A DNA stretch of 8,571 bases from an uncultured Clostridiaceae bacterium (GTDB lineage Bacteria; Bacillota; Clostridia; Lachnospirales; Lachnospiraceae), in assembly GCA_947175375.1 (NCBI GenBank), contig CAMWMT010000088.1:1-8571 (forward strand), read 5' to 3'. This document shows positions 1 to 6,103 of the stretch, in pieces. The first letter of the stretch is position 1, and every line of letters begins with the position of its first letter. Made by a program: the position numbers and the translations under genes. The notes beneath the pieces were generated by a model. It worked only from the letters and a program-made list of their open reading frames with translations, did not search any database and had not been told where the DNA came from.

Positions 1-1
1 A

Positions 2-943
2 GGCGGCAGTTTCCATTCTGACCCCCAAAGTCATAGCCACGATCATTCCGGTCACCGTAATGATCCACCGTACCTCTGATCCGCCTAAAGAACCTATCTT
101 CTCCAACTGTTCTTTATAATATTGCGGGGGCAAGAGTGTAAATTCATCATTGTGCAGACGGAAATACCGGATATAAACCGCGCAAGCCAACGGATACACG
201 AAAAGAATAGCAGGAACACCAACTATTCCCCAAACAGAATAGGAAATCGTCGCATCAATACCGGAAGCATTACGGATATACTCAATCCCCATCAGATTGC
301 CGGTGGGCGCGCCGCTGATCAGTGACATGCCGCCAATCATGGAAAAAGTAGGGATCATAACCATCACGGCTTTTCCAAGCTTACTTTTTCCAGGACGTTC
401 TCCCATGGCTTCCAAAAGCGTGGCAGCAATACTACTCATTAGGATCAATGTCGCAATATTCGATACAAAGGTCGAGATGACCCCGCAGGTAATTGCGATA
501 ATGCAGACCATACGGATAGGATTATCTCCAAATCGATACAAAAACCAGTAAGCAACCCGTTTTCCAAAAGGCGTAAACTCACACCCCATTGCGACGATCA
601 ACATACCTATTGTTGCCAAAAATGGAGACGACCCAAAAGTAGTTCCAACCAGATTAAAATCCCAGAAGCCCAGAAGCATCCCGAGTAATACAATAAGAAA
701 GACCGAAATAATCACTTCTGTGCCGGAAAATATCATAAAAATCAGAATACCGACCAGAAATCCAAGGGCTGTGCTGGTAGACGGTCCAAAGGCTGACAGA
801 TCAACCATTCGTAGTAAAAAGAATGCTGCCAGCGAAACGATGAATACCGTTACCAGTTTTCTGTTCACGATAATTCCAGTGCGCAGCCCGGCCAAGTCTA
901 ATATCTTATCTCCCTTTGTTAGCATCATCTTATCTGAATCCAT
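2..943 (-). CDS. SLC13/DASS-type anion (dicarboxylate) permease, C-terminus beyond window
   Basis: Read on the minus strand, an open frame starts at the ATG at 943 and runs off the left edge after 314 residues without a stop, so the C-terminal third or so is missing. It is a polytopic membrane protein with hydrophobic segments at about residues 32-48, 60-92, 107-120, 144-176, 192-212, 236-260 and 292-307. Two features match the divalent anion:Na+ symporter (DASS) fold: SNIAT at 161-165 in the place of the family SNT motif, and SMIGG...SGAPTGN at 201-216, resembling the SIGG...GTPPN substrate and sodium loop. Family members carry C4-C5 dicarboxylates, tricarboxylates or sulfate. The start is set by GAAAGGA just upstream, which overlaps the stop of the DcuC gene (13 nt gap), suggesting translational coupling. 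It is the third gene of the minus-strand operon. The membrane-carrier family is fairly sure; the substrate is inferred from the neighbours. Confidence 0.85.
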   Translation of the reverse strand, partial: MDSDKMMLTKGDKILDLAGLRTGIIVNRKLVTVFIVSLAAFFLLRMVDLSAFGPSTSTALGFLVGILIFMIFSGTEVIISVFLIVLLGMLLGFWDFNLVGTTFGSSPFLATIGMLIVAMGCEFTPFGKRVAYWFLYRFGDNPIRMVCIIAITCGVISTFVSNIATLILMSSIAATLLEAMGERPGKSKLGKAVMVMIPTFSMIGGMSLISGAPTGNLMGIEYIRNASGIDATISYSVWGIVGVPAILFVYPLACAVYIRYFRLHNDEFTLLPPQYYKEQLEKIGSLGGSEVRWIITVTGMIVAMTLGVRMETAA

Positions 944-956
944 ATACAATATCCTT

Positions 957-2348
957 TCAGCTCAACAGCAAGAATGCGCTGATGATGGTAATGAGAAGAG
1001 TACCAATGGCTGGAATCACATTTCTCTTTACAATATTGGTGATTTGCACGTCCGTCAATGAACTGAGCATCAGCGTGGAAGGAAAAACAATGCTCATAGC
1101 GGAACCAAATACCGGCGCCTGCAATAAAATGCAAGTACCGACAACGGCAAGCGCTGGATTGCTTGAAGCCGCAGATTTTACCACGGTAACAGCCACCGGA
1201 AGGACGATGGACAGGCTCCCCATAGAATCGGCTGTAATAAAAGAGCAGACCGCTCCCAATCCGCCGACGAGGAACATCATTCCGAAAAATCCAAAGCCTA
1301 TATCAGCCAAAGCCCCGACAACAATATCCAGGCCCCCGATCTTGGCAATACCAGCCGCAAAGAAAGCGCCTGCAACAGGGATCATTCCCTGGCCGCCAAT
1401 ATAATTGCCCATTCCAAAATAGAATTTGGACGTATCTTCAAATGCCTGCATCCACGTTTGTTTTCTGACAAATTTATCAATAACCATTACTAAAAGCAGA
1501 CATAAAAACTGGGCGGATACGACACTGATGGAAATGTTACCGACTACTAACCGGCTGAAGATTACGATCAACATAAGAGGAAGGACAGGCAGGACTGCAT
1601 AAAACCTGGGAGCAGTTGCTTCCTTATATTCGACGTCTGTGTTCAGTTTTAATTCTGTCCTGCCAACGACATTGTCCTTTTTATCGAATACATAATTAGA
1701 CAAAGGACAGAGGAACATCATTGCAACACAGGAGATGGCAGCGATAATGATCTGTCTGGAGAAAGCAAAGGTTGCAATGTCCATCTGATCCAGGACACCT
1801 AATTCTTGTGCTGCCAACAGTGTGTGAGGATTAGACGGGCCGGATACAATGCAGGAAGAGCAGACCATAGTGGCGCAGATCCCTTCAATGGGAACTCCAA
1901 CCTGCACAAGGATAGGAACCAGCGTACCAAACAGTAGCATAATTACACTGGTAGGAGACGGAACTGCAAAGATCATTAAAAACACGATCAAAGCAGTAAA
2001 TGCAAGAAGGATATACTTGTTTTTTACCCGCGAGACAGGTTTTACCAGTACATCTGCCAGAGCCTTAGAAGCGCCGATATGGTTCATGTAGCTGGAATAA
2101 CCAATTACACTCATAGTAATAATCAGCATGGCGGCAAAACGTGATTTGAATGTCTCTACGATTAACTCAAATACATCAAAAAATAGCGAACCGGAAGTAG
2201 TATCAGCAACGCTGACCCCTGTGATTAACGTATACCCCATAAGGGATACTATTCCAAGAGAGAATAATAGCGTTGCAACATTCAGTTTCTTGCGGATCCC
2301 AACGGTTAAGACCACCAACAATAATATAGTGAGTAAAACTTTGATCAT
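957..2348 (-). CDS. dcuC: DcuC-family anaerobic C4-dicarboxylate transporter
   Basis: 463-residue inner-membrane carrier, close to the 461 residues of E. coli DcuC, with hydrophobic segments along its whole length. Residues 70-117 resemble E. coli DcuC as I recall it (GYSSYMNHIGA against GFAAYMTHIGA, then the KP...N-Y-LL stretch). Further family-like stretches are AVPSPTSVIML at 128-138, SGPSNPH at 169-175 and the C-terminal LLQAPVFGSAMS at 408-419. DcuC proteins catalyse succinate efflux or dicarboxylate exchange in anaerobes. I chose the ATG at 2348 because GGGAGGGAG lies just upstream; the frame also opens at a TTG at 2372, but that start would place the ribosome site inside the gene. It lies 50 nt after the dehydrogenase stop and 13 nt before the SLC13 gene, with no terminator in either gap, so the three genes are probably cotranscribed. 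Expected role: import of the operon substrate or export of the acid product. Confidence 0.87.
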   Translation of the reverse strand: MIKVLLTILLLVVLTVGIRKKLNVATLLFSLGIVSLMGYTLITGVSVADTTSGSLFFDVFELIVETFKSRFAAMLIITMSVIGYSSYMNHIGASKALADVLVKPVSRVKNKYILLAFTALIVFLMIFAVPSPTSVIMLLFGTLVPILVQVGVPIEGICATMVCSSCIVSGPSNPHTLLAAQELGVLDQMDIATFAFSRQIIIAAISCVAMMFLCPLSNYVFDKKDNVVGRTELKLNTDVEYKEATAPRFYAVLPVLPLMLIVIFSRLVVGNISISVVSAQFLCLLLVMVIDKFVRKQTWMQAFEDTSKFYFGMGNYIGGQGMIPVAGAFFAAGIAKIGGLDIVVGALADIGFGFFGMMFLVGGLGAVCSFITADSMGSLSIVLPVAVTVVKSAASSNPALAVVGTCILLQAPVFGSAMSIVFPSTLMLSSLTDVQITNIVKRNVIPAIGTLLITIISAFLLLS

Positions 2349-2398
2349 GTTTTTCTCCCTCCCTTTTATCAAATTTGTCTACAAGATCATTAAAGATA

Positions 2399-3433
2399 TC
2401 AGAATTCCATCCCCTGTTTCTTCATGTAATCTTTAAATGCCTGATAAGTTGCGTCAGATATATTGACGCCGTTCTTTATAGAATCCGCAAGCCTAAGATT
2501 CTCGATCTCTCCAGGATAATATACCTGTTTAAAACCAGGAGCCGGTTTCACGGTCTTCAAGTCATCAATCATGCTTTCCATACGGTGATGGAATTCCTTA
2601 ATACCGACAAACTTATCAATATCTGTAACCTGGAGGAAAAATCCGGCCGAAGGCAAACCTTCGTCAGCCATAATGCGGATATCATTTCTATGGTAATTTG
2701 CGCCGGAAAGGACTCCGCCGGAAACCACAGTCATAAATGAAATGCCATATCCTTTGTGACCTCCGAATACCTTCAGCGCGCCGCCATCCAAGACGTCTTT
2801 GGCGTTAGTGGTAGGATTGCCGTTCCGATCCAGTCCTAAACCGGGAGGAATCTCCCGTCCGTCTTGTGCCGCTGCAAAGATTTTTCCCATAGCAGTCTCC
2901 GTTGTCGCCATATCCAGAACAAAGTTTCCGTATTTGCCTGCAGGTGCCGCATAGGAATACGGGTTAGTACCCAGAAAACGATCAACGCCGCCGAAAGGAG
3001 CGGCGATACCACCGTTATTTCCATACAGATATGCTACCATACCGGCATTCGCAGCCTGTTCTACATAATTAGCTCCGCATCCATAATGGTAAGTATTTGT
3101 GATGAGCACTGTAGCTGAACCGGTTTTTCTTGCCTTTTCTACCGCGATCTCCACCGCTTTTTTTACTACAATACCGCCAAGACCGATGCCCCCGTCGATC
3201 AGGCAGCTGGACGGATTGTCTTTCAGGACGAGAATTTCAGGATTCGCATGTGCAGGACCATCCGTGACAAACTCCATATATCTTGCCGCCATGATAAATC
3301 CATGGGAATACATTCCCCTTGCTTCAGCTATCGCCAGGTTTTCAGACATAATATCCGCATTTTCCTCTGTAAAACCCACATGCATGAATCCGCGTTTCAT
3401 AAGATGTTTCATGTCGTCAAACTGCATAAACAT
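2399..3433 (-). CDS. Ldh family oxidoreductase (type-2 malate/L-lactate dehydrogenase; YiaK/AllD/ComC-like)
   Basis: 344-residue cytoplasmic NAD(P)-dependent dehydrogenase of the Ldh2/Mdh2 superfamily, which interconverts 2-hydroxy and 2-oxo acids (also cyclic imino acids in some members). Family signatures are in order: GMYSHG at 40-45 with His44, the TYHYG motif with His116, NNGGIAAPFGG at 139-149, GTNPYS at 155-160, VLDMATT at 172-178, and GGHKGYG at 224-230. The length is typical. The arginine normally four residues after His44 (SHGxxR) is Met48 here, although Arg51 is nearby, so substrate binding may differ. The start is the ATG at 3433, eight bases after a perfect AAGGAGG; a longer frame from a TTG at 3511 lacks such a site and has no family-like sequence. 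It is first in the minus-strand operon and probably supplies the 2-oxo acid used by the divergent oxidoreductase, or runs in reverse. The family is certain; the substrate is unknown. Confidence 0.9.
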   Translation of the reverse strand: MFMQFDDMKHLMKRGFMHVGFTEENADIMSENLAIAEARGMYSHGFIMAARYMEFVTDGPAHANPEILVLKDNPSSCLIDGGIGLGGIVVKKAVEIAVEKARKTGSATVLITNTYHYGCGANYVEQAANAGMVAYLYGNNGGIAAPFGGVDRFLGTNPYSYAAPAGKYGNFVLDMATTETAMGKIFAAAQDGREIPPGLGLDRNGNPTTNAKDVLDGGALKVFGGHKGYGISFMTVVSGGVLSGANYHRNDIRIMADEGLPSAGFFLQVTDIDKFVGIKEFHHRMESMIDDLKTVKPAPGFKQVYYPGEIENLRLADSIKNGVNISDATYQAFKDYMKKQGMEF

Positions 3434-3464
3434 AAATCGTACCTCCTTTTTCCCTTTAAAGATA

Positions 3465-3475
3465 AAGAACTTCCC
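3465..3475. repeat. 11-bp motif shared with the oxidoreductase operon leader (copy 1)
   Basis: AAGAACTTCCC, identical to 4767-4777, adjoins the inverted repeat at 3474-3492 and sits about 32 bases before the dehydrogenase start codon. Its presence in both operons suggests joint regulation, but an 11-base match could also be chance. Confidence 0.35.
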
Positions 3476-3492
3476 GATAACTATCGTATCGG
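3474..3492. promoter_or_regulatory. Inverted repeat overlapping the -10 box, possible operator
   Basis: CCGATA (3474-3479) and TATCGG (3487-3492) are perfect 6-bp inverted arms around a 7-base centre, and an inner pair CGATA/TATCG (3475-3479 and 3482-3486) is also complementary. The repeat covers the proposed -10 region of the dehydrogenase operon, a usual place for a repressor or LysR-type site. No regulator can be assigned from sequence alone. Confidence 0.3.
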
Positions 3493-3511
3493 AAACCGTA
3501 CAATGTCGCAA
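3483..3511 (-). promoter_or_regulatory. Candidate sigma-70-type promoter of the dehydrogenase-transporter operon
   Basis: On the minus strand a -35 box TTGCGA (3506-3511) and a -10 box TACGAT (3483-3488) are separated by exactly 17 bases, each matching consensus at four of six positions. Transcription would start near 3476, about 43 bases before the dehydrogenase ATG and downstream of the LysR terminator. The -10 box lies within the inverted repeat CCGATA/TATCGG (3474-3479 and 3487-3492). Called by eye only. Confidence 0.45.
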
Positions 3512-3574
3512 TATCCGGTATTCCTCAATAGAATCCGTTCATTATCTTTTGGAATTATCGTATACTTTTAAACG

Positions 3575-3627
3575 AAAAAGACAGCCATGCCCCGAATTGT
3601 ACAACTCTGGGGCATGGCTGTCTTTTT
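3575..3627 (-). terminator. Rho-independent terminator after the LysR gene
   Basis: A perfect 19-bp inverted repeat (3575-3593 and 3609-3627) encloses a 15-base loop. The GC-rich core GACAGCCATGCCCC is flanked by A5 on one side and T5 on the other, so a T-run follows the hairpin on either strand. It lies 20 bases beyond the stop of the LysR gene and upstream of the dehydrogenase promoter, so it separates regulator transcription from the transporter operon. The symmetry makes it potentially bidirectional, but no plus-strand gene ends here. Confidence 0.88.
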
Positions 3628-3646
3628 CTAAAATAAATTACCGCTT

Positions 3647-4540
3647 TTATCTGTCGGAAGAGGCTGCACTTCCATAAAGTTCGTGAAACCGCGTCTGATA
3701 AGAGTTGATAAAATATTCAAAATAATCTGGATGCTTCTCATTTCTGGCAAAAAGGATGATGTCTTCCCGAATCCGGTTCTGGAGAGGAATGGCTTTGATC
3801 GAGTTGTGGATACCGCTCGGAATCATCTTACTGCAGAGGAAGCCAACTCCGTAATTGTTGCTGACCAGGCTGGTCAAAGTCAGAATACTGCTCACATTAT
3901 GCACTATATTGGGTTTGAAGCCGCTTTTTTTACAAGCCAGGATCAATTTCCTGTCATTGGCCTGTATGATAAATTTCTCATTACGGGCAACGCTAAGGTC
4001 GATAATGTCGTATCTTGCCAGCGGATTCTCTGTAGATACCAATAACTTCCACGAATCTTTGTAAAGTGTGTACTTCTCATAAAAATCAATTTTCTCCGTT
4101 TCCCAGCCAATGGCGACGTCGATCTCCCTGGAATCCAATTGTTCAGGCAGTTCATTGCTGAAAGATTCCGTGAAGCGAAGACAAACGTCGGGATATTTCT
4201 TTTGAAACTCATCGATTGGCTGCAACAAACCGGCATAGCTCATACTCGCACTGATCCCAATCGTGAAAACCTGAGATTCTTTCTGGTGTTTTACCAGTGA
4301 TCTTTTCAGCTCTTCAAGTTCACGGAATGTACAGGAAAGCTGTTCGAAGACCATAACGCCTGGCTTTGTCAACTGTATGGTATTTCCTTTCTTATCAAAC
4401 AGGCTGATGTCAAGCTCCGCTTCCAGTGCCATAATCAGCTTCGAGATGTTCGATTGGGAAGAGTGTAACGCCTTTGCAGCTTTTGTAAAACTCTTCTTTT
4501 CGACGACCATAAGAAATGCTTCAATTTGTTTGCTGTTCAT
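3647..4540 (-). CDS. LysR-type transcriptional regulator
   Basis: 297-residue protein with the standard LysR layout and length. The N-terminal winged helix-turn-helix covers residues 1-60 (QIEAFLMVVEKKSFTKAA at 5-22, then the recognition helix region SSQSNISKLIMALEAEL at 27-43 and LFDKKGNTIQLTKPG at 47-61). A linker helix follows to about 85, and a periplasmic-binding-protein-like effector domain runs from about 90 to 290, beginning FTIGISASMSY. Such regulators usually bind a pathway metabolite and control a divergent operon from the shared intergenic region. Here the divergent operon is the 2-oxoacid:ferredoxin oxidoreductase, and the codirectional downstream operon holds the dehydrogenase and carriers. 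The ATG at 4540 is preceded by AAAGGGG about nine bases upstream, and the gene ends in TAA followed by a terminator. The effector cannot be read from the sequence; an organic acid of this pathway is the natural guess. Confidence 0.93.
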   Translation of the reverse strand: MNSKQIEAFLMVVEKKSFTKAAKALHSSQSNISKLIMALEAELDISLFDKKGNTIQLTKPGVMVFEQLSCTFRELEELKRSLVKHQKESQVFTIGISASMSYAGLLQPIDEFQKKYPDVCLRFTESFSNELPEQLDSREIDVAIGWETEKIDFYEKYTLYKDSWKLLVSTENPLARYDIIDLSVARNEKFIIQANDRKLILACKKSGFKPNIVHNVSSILTLTSLVSNNYGVGFLCSKMIPSGIHNSIKAIPLQNRIREDIILFARNEKHPDYFEYFINSYQTRFHELYGSAASSDR

Positions 4541-4590
4541 TTAAATTTCCCCTTTAAAATGAGTGACCCCGAGTTAGCAAGATTATTACC

Positions 4591-4620
4591 ATAATACCAA
4601 AATACTACAACAGTTTACAA
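4591..4620 (-). promoter_or_regulatory. Candidate promoter of the LysR gene
   Basis: On the minus strand TTGTAA (4615-4620) and TATTAT (4591-4596, five of six to consensus) are spaced by 18 bases, about 50 bases upstream of the LysR start codon. A second reading with AATAAT a few bases downstream is also possible. Called by eye. Confidence 0.4.
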
Positions 4621-4679
4621 GTTTTTTTCATTTTAAGTAATTGAAACATATGTATTCCTTTTTGCCGTATTCAAAAATG

Positions 4680-4707
4680 GAATTACAGAGTGCCATATCA
4701 GAATTAC
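4680..4707 (+). repeat. GAATTAC direct repeats 21 bp apart, candidate regulator site
   Basis: GAATTAC occurs at 4680-4686 and 4701-4707, two helical turns apart. Relative to a start inferred from the TATAAT at 4736-4741 these copies fall near -65 and -44, the positions where LysR proteins usually contact recognition and activation sites. A third copy at 4795-4801 lies in the leader. No clean T-N11-A dyad was found, so the assignment to the LysR protein is inference. Confidence 0.3.
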
Positions 4708-4712
4708 TGGGG

Positions 4713-4741
4713 TGGTTTTTTGCAGCACATGACTATATAAT
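4713..4741 (+). promoter_or_regulatory. Candidate promoter of the oxidoreductase operon
   Basis: A perfect -10 hexamer TATAAT lies at 4736-4741, about 88 bases before the ferredoxin-subunit ATG. At the 17-base distance the sequence is TGGTTT (4713-4718), a poor -35 box. A good -10 with a weak -35 is typical of activator-dependent promoters and fits control by the divergent LysR gene. Confidence 0.45.
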
Positions 4742-4766
4742 AAGCGCGTAATCAAAATCTGAAGAG

Positions 4767-4777
4767 AAGAACTTCCC
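4767..4777. repeat. 11-bp motif shared with the upstream region of the dehydrogenase operon (copy 2)
   Basis: AAGAACTTCCC here is identical to 3465-3475. This copy lies in the proposed leader of the oxidoreductase operon, and the other lies at the proposed transcription start of the minus-strand operon. Because the operons point in opposite directions, the motif is in opposite orientation relative to each transcript. Possible common operator. Confidence 0.35.
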
Positions 4778-4791
4778 AAATATATAAATTC

Positions 4792-4815
4792 TCTGAATTA
4801 CTTGTCAGATTCAGA
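4792..4815 (+). promoter_or_regulatory. Small hairpin in the oxidoreductase operon leader, abutting the ribosome site
   Basis: TCTGAAT (4792-4798) and ATTCAGA (4809-4815) are perfect 7-bp inverted arms around 10 bases, ending three bases before GGAG of the ferredoxin-subunit ribosome site. An alternative partner AATCTGA (4756-4762) can pair with TCAGATT (4805-4811), excluding the first helix. The stems are short and AT-rich, so any regulatory role is uncertain. Confidence 0.25.
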
Positions 4816-4828
4816 AAGGAGAGTTCCC

Positions 4829-5041
4829 ATGGTAAATATTACACTACAAATGGAACGGTGCAAAGGCTGTGGAATATGCATAGCAAACTGCCCGAAAGAC
4901 GCACTTGCTTTTTCGAACCACTCCAACCATTCGGGTTATGAATACGTTCAGGTGAACGAGGAAACTTGTGTAAAGTGCGGTACCTGCTATATTGTTTGTC
5001 CTGATGGAGTATTTGTATTCACAGAGACAATAACTGAATAA
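4829..5041 (+). CDS. 2-oxoacid:ferredoxin oxidoreductase, delta subunit (2x[4Fe-4S] ferredoxin)
   Basis: 70-residue ferredoxin-like subunit with two classical CxxCxxCxxxC(P) motifs: Cys11, 14, 17 and 21, and Cys47, 50, 53 and 57, each last Cys followed by Pro. It should bind two [4Fe-4S] clusters and pass electrons from the TPP-containing beta subunit to free ferredoxin, as KorD/VorD/OorD subunits do. The linker between the motifs holds the segment SNHSNHSGYEY at 29-39, a usual spot for family variation. I chose the ATG at 4829 because GGAG (4818-4821) precedes it by seven bases; an in-frame TTG at 4802 would extend it without family sequence. It is first in the plus-strand operon and ends 12 bases before the alpha gene, so it is very likely a dedicated subunit and not a general ferredoxin. 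Confidence 0.93.
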   Translation: MVNITLQMERCKGCGICIANCPKDALAFSNHSNHSGYEYVQVNEETCVKCGTCYIVCPDGVFVFTETITE

Positions 5042-5053
5042 GGAGAACAACAT

Positions 5054-6103
5054 ATGAAAGAACTTTGGAAAGGAAATGAAGCTATAGCAGAAGCGGCTGT
5101 CCGTGCCGGATGCAAGCTTTATGTCGGATACCCGATCACCCCACAAACGGAAATTGTAGAATATATGTCGGCACGCATGCCGGAACTTGGACGCAAATTC
5201 ATCCAGTCGGAAAGCGAGATTATCAGTATCAATACAGTAATCGGCGGAGCCATGACAGGATACCGTTGCATGACAAGTTCCTCTGGTGTAGGGATTTCTT
5301 TGATGCAGGAAGGCCTGACTGATGCTTTTGCAAAAAGTATCCCTCTGTTACTGGTAAATGTGAACCGATGCAGCTGCGGTATGGGGGGAGATTTCGGCGG
5401 CAGCACAGATGATTATCTGCGGGATACCCGCGGCGGAGGCAATGGTGATTACCATTTTATTGTGATGGTTCCATCAACCATTCAAGAAGCAGTAGATCTG
5501 ACCTATTGTGCGTGGGATATTGCAGAAAAATACCGCAATCCCATTGAGATCATGACAGAAGGTCGTCTGGGACAAATGATGGAATGTGTGGAAATGCCGG
5601 AATTTAAGGAAAGCCCAAAACAGGAATGGGGATTTGACGGCACAACAAAATTTATGGATTTTGGTCCTATGAGAGACCATGATGCCAAATACAAGGCGCG
5701 TATGGATGCCATCCGTGAGCACGAACAGCGATGGGAAGAATATCGGACCGAAGATGCCGAGACGGTGATTGTTGCCCTTGGGATGTGTTCGCGTGTATGC
5801 AAAGGAGCCGTGAATATTCTTCGGGAACAAGGAGAACAGGTAGGCCTGCTTCGTCCGATCACAGCATGGCCGTTCCCCGTAAAAGGCTTCGAAGCGCTTC
5901 CTGAAACAGTAAAACGTATTATTGTAATGGAAGTGGATAATGACGGACAGGTGATTGAGGACGTGCTGATCACTACCAAGAAACTGACCAGATTCCAAAA
6001 TATGCCAATATATAATCTGTATAAGCCTCATCTTTATCCTGCTGATGAAATGATCGACTATTATCGGAAAGTGATTTCCGAAGAAGAGAAGGAGGTAAGC
6101 TGA
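5054..6103 (+). CDS. vorB: 2-oxoacid:ferredoxin oxidoreductase, alpha subunit (VorB/KorA-like)
   Basis: 349 residues, the normal size for the alpha subunit of four-subunit 2-ketoisovalerate or 2-oxoglutarate oxidoreductases. It combines the pyrimidine-binding transketolase-like domain (about 5-185) with domain II (about 235-340). Visible signatures are MKGNEA-like LWKGNEAIAEAA at 4-15, GYPITPQTE at 25-33, QSESE at 51-55, TSSSGVGISLMQEG at 74-87, GGGNGDY at 127-133, and RNPIEIMTEGRLGQMME at 161-177. With the beta subunit it oxidatively decarboxylates a 2-oxo acid to an acyl-CoA, reducing ferredoxin. In the substrate-side loop the usual NVxRGGPGxGG is VNVNRCSCGMGG (101-112): the arginine stays, but the two glycines and proline are replaced and two cysteines appear, so substrate range may differ from known VOR or KOR. 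Its stop overlaps the beta start (TGATG). VorB is chosen by overall resemblance; branched-chain specificity is not implied. Confidence 0.9.
   Translation: MKELWKGNEAIAEAAVRAGCKLYVGYPITPQTEIVEYMSARMPELGRKFIQSESEIISINTVIGGAMTGYRCMTSSSGVGISLMQEGLTDAFAKSIPLLLVNVNRCSCGMGGDFGGSTDDYLRDTRGGGNGDYHFIVMVPSTIQEAVDLTYCAWDIAEKYRNPIEIMTEGRLGQMMECVEMPEFKESPKQEWGFDGTTKFMDFGPMRDHDAKYKARMDAIREHEQRWEEYRTEDAETVIVALGMCSRVCKGAVNILREQGEQVGLLRPITAWPFPVKGFEALPETVKRIIVMEVDNDGQVIEDVLITTKKLTRFQNMPIYNLYKPHLYPADEMIDYYRKVISEEEKEVS

Noticed and set aside
916..1404. Plus-strand open frame opposite the DcuC gene
   Set aside because: It lies antisense to a well-supported membrane protein, has no recognisable domain, and is a low-complexity shadow.
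3434..3511. N-terminal extension of the dehydrogenase to a TTG at 3511
   Set aside because: The added residues do not resemble the family, and AAGGAGG sits eight bases before the ATG at 3433.
3099..3677. Plus-strand open frame across the dehydrogenase start, promoter region and terminator
   Set aside because: It reads through the 19-bp hairpin and antisense to the dehydrogenase, with no family resemblance.
4802..4828. Longer ferredoxin subunit from a TTG at 4802
   Set aside because: The ribosome site at 4818-4821 serves the ATG at 4829, and the extension would overlap it.
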